This document shows positions 13,201 to 23,962 of a stretch of DNA of 64,000 nucleotides, piece after piece. The notes below the pieces were generated by a model. The model had not been told where the DNA came from and ran no database searches. It saw nothing but the letters and a program-made list of their open reading frames with translations. The number at the start of each line of letters is the position of its first letter. Position 1 is the stretch's first letter. Both the position numbers and the translations under genes were made by a program. Source of the stretch: Fomitopsis serialis (taxonomy: Eukaryota > Basidiomycota > Agaricomycetes > Polyporales > Fomitopsidaceae); assembly GCF_022376445.1 (NCBI RefSeq), contig NW_025955001.1:186001-250000 (forward strand), written 5' to 3'.

Positions 13201-13552
13201 CCACGTTTGATCTGCGGTCTTTCACGGCCGTCAAATACAAAGAGAGGGATGAACGGCACTTGGCATAGCTTGAGCAGTCGAAAGAACAGCAGCCGGAGCT
13301 CGGGATTTGCACCCTTCTTGGGAGTATGCATCGCGTGTTGGTACCAAATGCTAGCATCAATGCCAACTCGGTAGGCCCTGCGTCCGGAAATGTTCGTTTC
13401 AAAGCCGTCTACGACTGCGAGGTGCGCCAGCGAACGCGACTGTCCAGCCGTGCTGAGGACCTAATAGCAACATGAGCGGCTATGGGTCAGAACTGTGGGA
13501 TGTAGCACTGATATACAGAGATGCTTACATCCCATAGTCCTTGCACTCCCAT
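10284..13552 (-). CDS. GEN1/Yen1-like Holliday junction resolvase
   Basis: Structure-selective nuclease of the XPG/Rad2 superfamily that would resolve Holliday junctions in the nucleus. Exon 1 is MGVQGLWD (13552), spliced to VLSTAGQSRSLAHLAVVDGF and AYRVGIDASIWYQHAM (XPG-N). FIPLFVFDGRERPQIKRGSK follows. The XPG-I acidic motifs GEAEAELAYLNRVGVIDAV and LTDDADTFIFGAK lie at about 12960-13075, then LVLFALVSGGDYDN and the helix-hairpin-helix exon around 12600-12720. A chromodomain-like region follows (FEYRVEVDPTQLVRLAQSGI; RIWVPASIMRQVHPRLVEEF). The C-terminal third is low-complexity and basic, with nuclear-signal-like KRKR, and ends in SUMO-interaction-like DDVIEIESSDDE and EVIIDLTV. The frame changes near 11123-11126, as if one base of a G run were missing. 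A change near 10650-10710 can be a 43-nt intron. Spacing to the next same-strand gene is 350 bp. Confidence 0.9.
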
Positions 13553-13903
13553 TGCATGTTAGACGACGGAAGAGAAGAGAGCAGAGCTCACTGAGTGGCA
13601 ATCGCGTCTCAATAGAGTTCCAAGGGCCAAACCCCTTGAGCGCCACACGGACTTGGAGATGGCACTCGCCGTCACAGTCATGTGCAGTGTGACGCGTCGC
13701 GACTAAAGTGGCACATTCAAGTTCAAGTTGCGGCCAGTCTCACTGGACTTCGAAGTCTTGACCCCATCTACTAACTTCCTTAGTACTAGTAATACGTAGT
13801 ATCACACAAAAATTGCTCTAGCATGAATTACGCATTGTTCCATAAGTTGTCCGTCATCCCAGCCGGTTGAGTGAATGAGAAATGATACACATTGTGCATC
13901 AGT
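13553..13903. other. intergenic between GEN1-like and RDH54-like genes
   Basis: This 350-bp gap separates two head-to-tail genes on the minus strand. It should hold the RDH54 3' end and the GEN1 promoter. No binding site was recognised. Confidence 0.45.
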
Positions 13904-16900
13904 CTATATGCCATCTTCCGGCTGCTCTTCGTCTTCATCTATGATCGCCTTCACTCCCCTCTCGAAAGAAACGATACGGTCCCTCCCGGTACTTCATCCA
14001 CGGTCGGATCGGGTCCACTCTCTGCCAGCACCTTCTCAAGGTCAACAGCATCGAACAGCCTTTCCAGCCGCGATTGACTTGCCGCGGAAGTCGGTTTCGA
14101 TTGCGAGGGCTTTGTATATAGCATCTGCGACAGGATGTCGTCTTGAATGAGCTCGCGCGCATTCGTTTGAGACAGTTGATGTGGGTCCATTCACCCAACG
14201 CGGCCAACTGCGCCTTCTTCTGCTTGAGATACTGCAAAGAGAACGTGAACTGGAGAGCGGAGATGGTGATGATGTGGACATACAGCTTTGTCAGGCTTCT
14301 CAACTTGCTCCTGTTTCACTTGCGAAGCTGCCATGAAGTGCATGTGTTGCTCCTCTTCATCGCTTTCCCCATCGCTTTCCCCTCGCTCTTTCCACTGCGG
14401 TCTCCATCAGCGTCCAAGTTAATCGTCCCGCCAGATGATTCGCAGGGACACTCGAGAAGATCATGTGTATGACACGCGGTATGCGGATAGACGGTGAAGA
14501 TGTCTTGCAACTATGGTGCAGTGAGCTGAGTCAGCGGTCATCCCATGCAGTATGTCCGGCACTCACGTCCTTTCGGGTAAATGAGTCCGACTTCGACGAT
14601 CCTGCCCCCTATCATTGCGGATTGTCAGCACCTGTAGTATCAAGTATTCGAACGACCTCACGTTGCCCATGAGCGCTATGAGCAGGACGATGAGCCGAAG
14701 GATTGCAGAAACGGAAAGACGCGCTCACAGTCGCTCAATCCCAACTTCGTTACTTGTCGCTGATAGATTTTCTCTTCCGCGCCGCTCAGCACTACGCGCA
14801 AGAATCACTGAGACCATGTGTGACATACCATCGATCGCTCCAGCAGTCAAGAAGCGATATATAAAGACAGGACGTTTCTGACCATCGCTGGGAGGCCATG
14901 AATGTCAAGAATCTACAGCTGACGTACCTGCTTACCGATGAATTCGAGCCATAGATTGCAAGTCATGGCTAGGACAGCGTTCAGCAGACATGCGGTCACA
15001 TCGAGCATGTGCATACCTTGGATTCCAGTCCGAATCGACAAGGACTAGCCGAGAAGCACCTATGAGATTCAGGCCTACACCTCCCGCCTTCGAGCTGAGA
15101 AGGAAAACGACTTTTCGCCGTTGAGGTGACGAGGCGAGCGATGGATTGAGCCGCACTCACATCGCTTCGCCTGAGGTGCCTTGTTGAAATCATTGACATA
15201 CTCCTGCCTTTTCTGGGCCGGTGTTTGTCTGATTTCGGCGCACGCATTCAGCGAGCGAGAACACGTAGAGCGAGAACAAAGCATACCCATCGAGTCGGTG
15301 ATACGAGTAATTCTTGCTTCGGCAGAAAGCCTCCACAATATTCAAAGTCGATGTGTAATGCGAGACGATAATGCACTTCTCGTCGGTTTGCTATCGAATA
15401 TGTCAGTAAAAGAGGGGGACGATTCGCTGCTTAATTCACCTCTCGGAGCACTCGAAGCAGAGTAGCAAGAGCAGTCAGCTTGCCTGAGACAGTATAAGCA
15501 TTAGACAAACAAATGATGAAAAGCGATGCATAACCGACCACTGAGGGAGACGTCCTCTACCCTGGCTTTGTCGGGAAGTAGGGTAACAGCCTCCTCGATG
15601 GCCTTCGTCTTGATTGCGTCGCCACCGTTACCGGCCTTGTTCTTGGCTTGATCGAGCGTCGCTTTCAGGAGAATCGGGCTATTACTGATCTTCGTCAACA
15701 TATTGATCAGCGCCAGCGACTCGGCGGTTGAATTTCGGACAAGATTGTCCAGCTTGTCCGCAGATAGAATCTTGCTAAAAATGGCGAGTTGCAACTTGGT
15801 AGGGGTGACAAAGACGACATATTCGTCTGCAAGACGGCGGCACTGAGAAGGCGTGCGTATGAAGCAGAGGGCAGGACACATACGTTTGGGCGGCAGGTAC
15901 TTCTTCAGAATGGTGGCATCCCGCCTGAGTACGAAGCTTCGTGCGATTGCAGATAACTGTAGCCCGTGCACATGGTCAATTTGACGCCAGAAGAGCACGG
16001 CGGAAGTGCGAATTCACCTGAGCGGACCGCGCTTCACCTAACTCAGTCTCTTTGGCTGAGCAACCCGGCGCTCGGCTCTTGAGGATTGGCGTCTCATATA
16101 CACGGCGGAAGGTATTATAGTCATCTGAGCGAGATCGACTTAATTAGCTTTGCGAAGCCTATCATGTCGTTGTATCACGTCAGACCCACCGAGCAGTCCA
16201 GGATTGCAGAAATCAGCCTGCAATCAGAAGGGTGAATACAGCGGGCGTTTATACGGAGCTCGGCAGCATCTCACCATCGCGTGGAATTCCCCAAGGTCGT
16301 TCTGGATGGGAGTTCCCGAGAGAATGATTCTACGCGGTGTCCGAAGCGCCTCAAACATCGTCGATGTCTTGTTGTTCGCGGACTTTAGCCTGTGGCCTAA
16401 AGTCGGGATTTAGTCAAGGAAACAGCGTCACGACTGCGCACGTACCTTCGTCGCATATGATCAGACCAATAGGCGGGCTCAATGATTATGGGGTGAGTCT
16501 GATATAGTTAGCACCTCAGGTCGGGGGTACTTACTTGCAGTAAGCCAGGTCGGAGCTGCTCAACCCTTGGTAAGCATAAGATACCCACATAGGTGGAGTT
16601 TGGCGACTGACATCACCGTTCGCAGGCGTTCATAACCAATGATCAATACATGGTGAATCTTCCTAGATGCAGAGGATTATATTGAGCACCCAGAGTATGT
16701 TTGAGTATGTTTCCGCATAAACTCACGAGTTCACGAAATGCTTGATCGAGGCTTTGTCCTTGTCTCCCACCATCACGCCTACCCTATCTCTTCCCAGCCT
16801 AGATGCGGCATCAGAACAAAACTGAGTCTCCAGGGAAAAATAATAGAAATCGTGTGACCGAACCATTTGTGAAATTCGTTCTTCCAGTTCTGTGCGGTCA

Positions 16901-19773
16901 GAACGCAAGTGAGATGACGCACATCGACTAGGTTTCAGAATACATACGTTAACGAGCGTCACTGGGCATACGATTAGTATCTTTCCGACAACCGGGCCCG
17001 CTCCCGCATAGGGGTTTTGCTCTGTGGCAGCAAGGTTAATATAGATGCTGCAACGGGTAACTGCTACACACTGAGCAATGTCCAACACAGGGTAATTGTC
17101 TACTAAGGATGAGTAAGAGGGCCGAATGTTCCGACGATCAGCGCTCACCTGGAGTGTTTTACCCATGCCCTGAGCAGCAAGAAAGGTTAGCTTGTAGTGA
17201 GAGCGTTATCCTCAGCACTTGCATTTCATCGGCCAAGATGCATCCGTTGCCCTCGTGCTTTCGTAAACCCATCACACATTCGTACAAGAACTTGACACCT
17301 ATCGAAGAAGCGGTGAGCGCGCAGCCAGAAATCAACATGAATTATATATACCCTCTACTTGGTGAGGGCGAAGACGTCTTGCCAGAATGGGGTCAATGAC
17401 GACTCCGACAGTCGGCAGATTCCTGATGTTCTAGTCAACGGGACCGCCCGGCAAATATGAGAGTAGAGCTTTCATACTTCTTGTTATGTTTCGCAGCATG
17501 TTCCTTCGTCGGGGCTTTCATCACGATTGCGCCTTCGGCATTCGGATCGTGCCTGGCATTTCGCGCAGTCCATGAATATCAGGTAAGGTCGGTAGAAGGA
17601 TTTATGCCTACAGAGGCCCTCTCGGCTTTGGCTTCGCAGGGGCCTTGCCGTAGAACGACGTGGGTGTAACAAATTTCTTCAACGCCGCAGGCGAATTTGC
17701 GGAAGGGCTACTGCTCGTCTCTGCTGAGTCTCTTCTAGATTTGACGAGGAACGAAGGCTGAGCTGGCGTCTGCGGTGAACTGTCAATTTCAGGGTCCAAA
17801 CTAGCTTCAATGGACGATCCGACAATTGTCGGCAGGTCGGACTCGGAAATCTGGCCGTCAAGCTCTACTTCTTTTCCGCCGATGAATGTCGAATATCCGC
17901 TATACAGCGGAAGTCCATCCCACTTCTTTGTGCCGATGCTATCCTGCTAGTCAGCAGTGTAGACGCCGCTCTCATTCAGAAGATCTTACACCATGCCCTT
18001 CTCAGAGATGAGAGCCATTTTCTCTGCCCGGAGGCTCAAAAACGCGTCCCCATCCCACGTCTTGTGCTTCTTCTGTTGTGGCTTTCGCCTACCGATGAAT
18101 GGAAGTCAGCATGCTGGTTCGCGCCAGTCAGAGGCCGAGAACCAGGAAATGTGTTCTGATGTAAGGTCCGAGGAGCTCCATGCACTGTGCCCACAGATCC
18201 TAAGGAGAGTGCGGCAAGCGTGAAGGCATGTGCCTAATGCATTATTGCATCTCAGGTTGCACGCAACCACACTTCCACACCGCTTCCTCGCGTCCAAATA
18301 TTTACATGGGTGCGTCTGAAGGATGGATGACAACGTTGCTAGAGCAGCTGTGACACGGAAGGAAGCACACAGTCCCCCCGGTGAAGATTGACCAGGCGAG
18401 GCATGGTCACAACCAATACGCACCGAGGCAAGCAAGCATAACGCAAAGTGATAATGGCTAGCAACCGGGCCGAGTGGCACGATGGCACGACACCCAGGTG
18501 CAGGGCTGACAGTATCTGCTCTAAGCAGTGCACAGCACGCGCGCATACCTCTGGTGAATGATGCAACATGGACATGAATCCTGCTTCACGTCGCATCCTT
18601 CCACTAAGGCATCTGCTCCGGCTTACAGAAAGAAATGGCAGGTTTTTCGGACCCGGAGCAGAAGCGTGGAACGAACTGCTCAACGCCTCCTTCAGCCGCT
18701 TCCAAACATAGCCGGGAACGGATGACCACTGAGTCGCGCCGAAGCAAACCTCGAGTGGCACGACAATAAATGGTGTGGAGTGAGCCGAGCAGCGTCATGA
18801 ACAGCATGACAAGTCTGCATGTGCCTCAACGAGCGACCACGCTGACTCTCGGAGAATCCCTTGTAGTGAGTAATGCACGCACGCCAGAGCACTGTCGTCG
18901 TGCAGGCACACATGGACTGTTTGACATTGTGTGACAAGTCAAAGTGGGATCTCCCATCGCGCTCGTCTGGACGCCGATCATGAATATGATATGCGAAGGG
19001 TGCTTACCAATTTGCGGTCCAGAAGGAAACCTGTGTGTTGCCTTTCGAAGAAAATTTGTCGCCTTTCACAAGATCAACGGGCTCGAGCTCGATGGCCTTC
19101 TTAGGCGCGACAGCCTCGCTGACCCTGCTCGGGGGCTTGAATCCATTCATTGCTTTGGGTCTGAGAGGCGCGTAAGGCTTCGACGGGGCCCCGGATGTTG
19201 ATGGAGCAGGCATGGGGGACGAATGGCCAACCCGGCCGTTTGAGAAACACTTCCCTGACATGAAGTCCGAGCGAAGAACCACATGGTCTACTTCGAGTTC
19301 CTTGTTTCCGACCGTCAAGTTGACCCCTTGGTCAAGTGCGTCCGCCGATTCAATGCCATGAAGTCGTCCACTCGTAAAGCTATTCAAGCGCACAGTACAT
19401 GAGCAAGCGCATATAGTCAGCAATGAATTGCGCTGAATGCGTACGATCTGCCATCATGTCGAACAATGTGCACGAATTGCCGATCACCTGCATGACCGCG
19501 TCGCCATCCCAAGTCTTGTGCTTCTTGTACTGAGGCGCTCTCCTGGGATATCTCGTCTACATATGATTCGACTACGCAGCTCTTCACGCACCATTGTACC
19601 ATCCAGAACTTTTCCTTCGATGCATCTCCTCCACCCCTGCCTTCGCTTGTTGACTCAACTGCTTGTCGTTTGCGATTCGCAGAGTTTGGGTCGTGGAAGT
19701 CCGACTTTCGCTTCTGTGCCCCGGTTTGCGGATTCTGATATGTGGGCATATTCAAAAGCGCGTATGTTGACAC
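13904..19773 (-). CDS. RDH54: Rdh54/Tid1 (RAD54B-like) Swi2/Snf2 DNA translocase
   Basis: ATP-dependent translocase that helps Rad51/Dmc1 in homologous recombination. The start is [18 protein letters not shown] (19773; a second ATG lies at 19749). Two successive copies of the RDH54 N-terminal module follow. Copy 1 has FWMVQW spliced to [15 protein letters not shown]; copy 2 has FWTANW spliced to [15 protein letters not shown]. Then come [33 protein letters not shown], Walker [43 protein letters not shown] box [62 protein letters not shown] and DSDWNP. The C-terminus has the THDLLECPC and LGEWTHIN blocks known from Rdh54. One base seems missing at 13965-13967, restoring an acidic tail that stops at 13904. 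The intron donor near 17221-17226 also seems to lack a base. About 20 exons; borders are approximate. Confidence 0.88.
18089..19007 (-). other. exceptionally long intron (919 nt) of RDH54
   Basis: On the minus strand the donor GTAAGC follows ...FWTANW and the acceptor ...CGGTAG precedes RKPQQKKHK. Joining them keeps phase and rebuilds the duplicated module, so this is one intron. All other introns in the gene are tens of bases long. It holds minus-strand open frames of 146 and 140 codons with no recognisable domain, and I found no terminal inverted repeats. It may hide an old insertion or a nested gene. Confidence 0.7.
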
Positions 19774-20130
19774 AAAAAGTGAGCCGCCGGGGAAAGTGAA
19801 GTGGATCAGAGGTAGAGCACAAGGAGGGTGCCAGACTGTCGTGGCTGAGTCTCAAGACGCGACGCGCCAGTGGCGCGCACAAGACAACCGCCCAGCCACG
19901 TGCACGTGGTCGTGTCCTGGTCACTGGCAGACTGCAAGCAGCATCACGTATCCCGCAAAGGGTATGGGTATATACATAATCCAGAGAGCTCTATGTTACA
20001 TGTAAGTAGCAACTCAGTATATCGCCAATATCTGACCGCGCCATCCTGCAATGTCCATGATGCATTTATAGAAACCGTCCAAATGAACACCAAGCAGCTA
20101 CCGGCGTATCATGCATTGTTCCCGGCTGGC
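19774..20130. other. intergenic
   Basis: This 357-bp gap lies between the start of RDH54 and the stop of the amidohydrolase, both on the minus strand. It should contain the RDH54 promoter and the amidohydrolase 3' end. Nothing specific was recognised. Confidence 0.45.
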
Positions 20131-22854
20131 TCACAAAGTGCCGTATGCAGCTTTGCCATCAATGACCGTGGCCGCGATCTTCGTCTTCATAATCTCCGTC
20201 ACGGGCACAGACATGATGTCTTGCGACAGGACGACAAAGTCCGCCCGCTTGCCAGGCGTGATGGACCCGAGCGTGTTCTCGGAGAACGAGGCGTAGGCTG
20301 GGTCAATTGTCATGCCTTCGCAGGGAGAAGACCCGTCAATGAGTAAATCAAGTCCAGGCGGTTCGCGCCAGCATGACGTACCCTTCAATGCTTCCTCCCG
20401 CGTCATGCGCTGCTCCGGGAACCTGAGCAAGTCATCAACTCAAGCGCACGCGAGTCATGAGCGCAAATTCACCCACCAGCCTCCCGGCCCATGAGGCGAC
20501 CGGCCATCCTGCGAGAGTCGTGTGATCGCAGCGTAGAATCCCGCAAGAGGGTTCACGCCCTCAACGGGGAAGTCAGAGCCCAAGGTGATACGAGCGCCGT
20601 GGTCGAGAATGCTTCGGAAAGCGTAAAGCCCCTTGACACGTTCAGGGCCCTGCGAAAAGATCAGTGACTTTCCCAGTTGACCAAGCTCGTGTGAAGCTCA
20701 CCAAGCGCTCTTCGCTGTACCACATATCGTCCGTGCTGCACACGTCAGGTAAGTATCCCGCGGGACGCTCGATACAATGAGCTACGCACGCGTGTGTCGG
20801 CTGGATACTGGCGATGACTAGCCGAAGTTAGTTACGATCAGAAAGACGCTCTGGGAAATGAACGCATACCACCCAGGTTTCCGAACCGTGCCATGTCCGC
20901 CTCGGCAAGGATCTGGGCGTGTTCAAGACGTGGTCGGAGAGCAGACACGTTTGCCTCCTTGAGCGCCTCCTCAAATGCGTCCAGAACAATGCCGTTCGCG
21001 CGATCACCGATTGCATGCACATTCTGGCAGGCCGCTCCCGTCAGACAGTCGCGGAGATGAGAATTCGTCAACGCCGTCAACGCACCACCTGCCATCCGTC
21101 CTTCATGAATTTGGGGATCACCCTGTTGAGGACTTCCGGTTCCGTCCGCATGACACCACGAGTGCTCGGGTTGTCTGTGTACGGTTCGTATAGCTGCGTA
21201 CTGAAATTAGCACACCGTCAGATGCCAGGCGCAAGAATGTACCGCTGCCAGACCGGTTCGCAAGGCACCTGAGAAGAAGTAAGCTCCGTGCAGAAACGGT
21301 GCATACGCGTCATACGAACCATCGGCGAAGATTTTGACACTGCGAGCCGTAAGCCTGTCATCGCCGGCACCAATGATCTTAGTGGCACGATCCCCCCAGT
21401 AATCCTTCGTTTCGTCGAAGAACGTCATGCCGTATATACGAAGCTGTAGATAAAAATAAGTCAGATAAGCATGGTCCGAAGAGCTTCACCGGCTTTCCTT
21501 ACCGGTAATTTGCCATCATCTGCTTGCCTATAAGGGGTACAGTTCAGTAGAGCAAAAGGGGATGTAAGGCAACAATACGGCTGACCTCTGGAAGAACTCC
21601 AACGACATGGGATCGAGAGCAGCATCGTGAATCGAGGTCAGGCCTGCAGCAAGTGCGTCCTTGACCGTTGCATTGAAACGCGCTTCCAACATCTCATGCG
21701 TTGGCTTAGGTCGTTCCACCAGTGCTTGTGCATTGTCTAGGAAGGAGCCTGTCGCACACCAATTTAGACACCGACCAACCTTACTTCAGGAATCGACGAA
21801 CCGGTTGGTCTTCCTGAGGCATCGCGGACTATTAAACCACCGGGCACTTCGTCCGGCAATGTGCCCATCGACTGAAGTACCCGTTTCGAGACCCATAGTG
21901 CATGCCCGTCCTTGCTCTGCAGCACGATCAACCGACCCGCCACCACGGGGTCTGCCTCGAAGTGAGCCTGGAGCCGTGAGTGTCAATATGGAAGACATGC
22001 GAGAGAGAGCTGACGCGACAAACAGCTAGAGGGAACGCCTGGTTTTTCCAATTAATGTGGTCCCAACCCCAGCCTTCGATGAACTTGGTCTTGTCGTTGC
22101 GGATGTCGGGATGTGCCAGTATGTAGTCCTTCACTCTAAGAACAGTTTCTGTGTGACGGTGAGCGTGATTGACATCTTTGAGTCTGACAGACATACTGTA
22201 CCTTCTACGGTCCGCGTCTCCTCGAGAGGAATGACCTTCATCGCACCGTACTCCAGGATATGTGCATGGGAGTCTTAACAATTAGAGTGAGGACCTATCC
22301 GTCTCCCGTAACAAGAACACCTACCGCTGAAACCAGGAACCACGACATGGCCTGCAGGAATATAGCGGACCTCAAGATCGGCGGGAAGTACGTCCGAGGA
22401 GTTGCGCGACGCATAGGCGGCAGATTTCCATCGTTCAGTCACCTCCTCTACAAAGGCGGTCCATCAGCATCAGCCTCAAGAACGCCTATTCCACCATACC
22501 AAGTGTGCCAACATCGGTAAAATGCGAGTGATGCACTACGAGACACTGTACTCGAGGCTTTGCATCATCAACGGTGAAGACATTGGCGCCTCTCGGTGAG
22601 CAGAGGGCGTAGGACTCTGACGGCGTTGATAACGATCGGAAGCGAAGTAGGGCATATAGCGAGAGCGTCAAGGAAGCGATGAGGAGGCCTAGATTGGCAC
22701 GGGACACTCCGAACAACTCCCGACTCGCGGGAGTAGCACTTCTGGGCACCTTCGCGGGCGCTGGCCCCTCGGAGGTCGGGACGACCTTGGGTCGAGCCTC
22801 GACGGGAGGGGTACGGTTGCGCAGACCCCAGGACTGCTTGTCGACGAGGGACAT
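20131..22854 (-). CDS. membrane-anchored amidohydrolase (YtcJ-like, amidohydrolase 3 family)
   Basis: Predicted metal-dependent hydrolase of a C-N bond; the substrate cannot be named. The N-terminus (start at 22854) has about 50 polar residues, then one hydrophobic segment [18 protein letters not shown], so a signal anchor with the catalytic domain outside the cytosol is likely. Family blocks in order: [13 protein letters not shown] (first metal-binding HxH), [76 protein letters not shown] (metal-ligand His), [30 protein letters not shown] and the C-terminal [18 protein letters not shown]. An intron splits DGWQ from NVHAIGDR. Several short introns are present, and I saw no obvious frameshift. 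Confidence 0.85.
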
Positions 22855-23962
22855 GGTTGGCGGGTGGGTTGCCCTTCAGGAGACGGGAAAGGGGGCCTAT
22901 AAGTAGCCCGTCGTGGCGCCGCATGAGAAGCTTACTCCGGCAAGTGCAAATCCAGAAAGTCGAGCAAGGAAAATTATGATGAGGTGTTGTCCCTGAGCAG
23001 CAACATCTGCGTTGCGCACATGCTGGGCGTGAAACGCGGGGTCCTTGCCATTTGTGCAAGGAGTCCGCTGCCGACAAGCGCCAGGCCCATACGCTTTACC
23101 GCATGCAGAGCTTGTGGGCGCCTGCGTGCCCCCATCAGAACCACAAGCGTGCACCATTTAGCGCGAGCGCCTGCCTCTTCGTATGTTTTCCGCGTATCCG
23201 ACCTGTCGCTTTGCGCCGCTCAATTCAGAGGTGCATGGAACGGCTGGGAAAGGGCAGCAGTGTCCGCGTTCTGACCTTCCGAGTATCGTGCGCGTTGGAA
23301 ATACACTTTGAACCGCTTTCGCCGAGTATGTTATGCTCTGCGCCAGATAAGTTATCACGATGGGAGTGCGCAGGTACTTATTACACAGACGTGCTATGTA
23401 AGCCAGTGTATGCCGGAAGACAGAGGAAGAAGTGGCCGAAGACTGAAGAGAGACGCCACAGTTATGGATAGAGATTGAGATTGTTTCGCCGGCGGTAAAG
23501 CTGCGTTTTTACAAGCCTTCCATTCTTGGACGCGGTCCGGCTAACCCCGGGCGCTCGGGCGGCGCTACTACAATCGGATAAGTACATACTCGGTCAGTCG
23601 AGTTCCATTTTCCAGCCCGCCAGAAGGTAAGCACTGGCATAGCACGTATGTAGAGATTGACGAGTCTCAGACTTATTGTGCTTTGTGAGCCAAGTGGTCA
23701 ACCGGGATGGCCAATGGTGCCCAGATCACCGAGAAGCCTGGTGGCTGGGACGACATTTCCGCCGATTGCCTATTGCAGGGTTATCCCGCTATTAGTATTC
23801 GCGGAAATTGCCACGTCGCGTCCGGCGGCGTGACGCAGTGCGCGCAGACCACTGCCCACTGCACTCAGTCCGGTGTCCTCTGTTTGAACTCGTTGCGCCG
23901 GTCTCGCTCTAGACAGCCACTGGACGCCTTTGACTCTGGCACCCGAGCCGGGGTCGCCCCCC
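22855..23962. other. intergenic, divergent
   Basis: About 1.1 kb separates the head-to-head amidohydrolase (-) and Hrd1 (+) genes. It contains only short open frames without family motifs, plus both promoters. No TATA box, repeat or RNA gene was recognised with confidence. Confidence 0.45.

Noticed and set aside
18106..18546. 146-codon open frame inside the long RDH54 intron as a gene
   Set aside because: No recognisable motif and no clear start context; kept only as a note on the intron.
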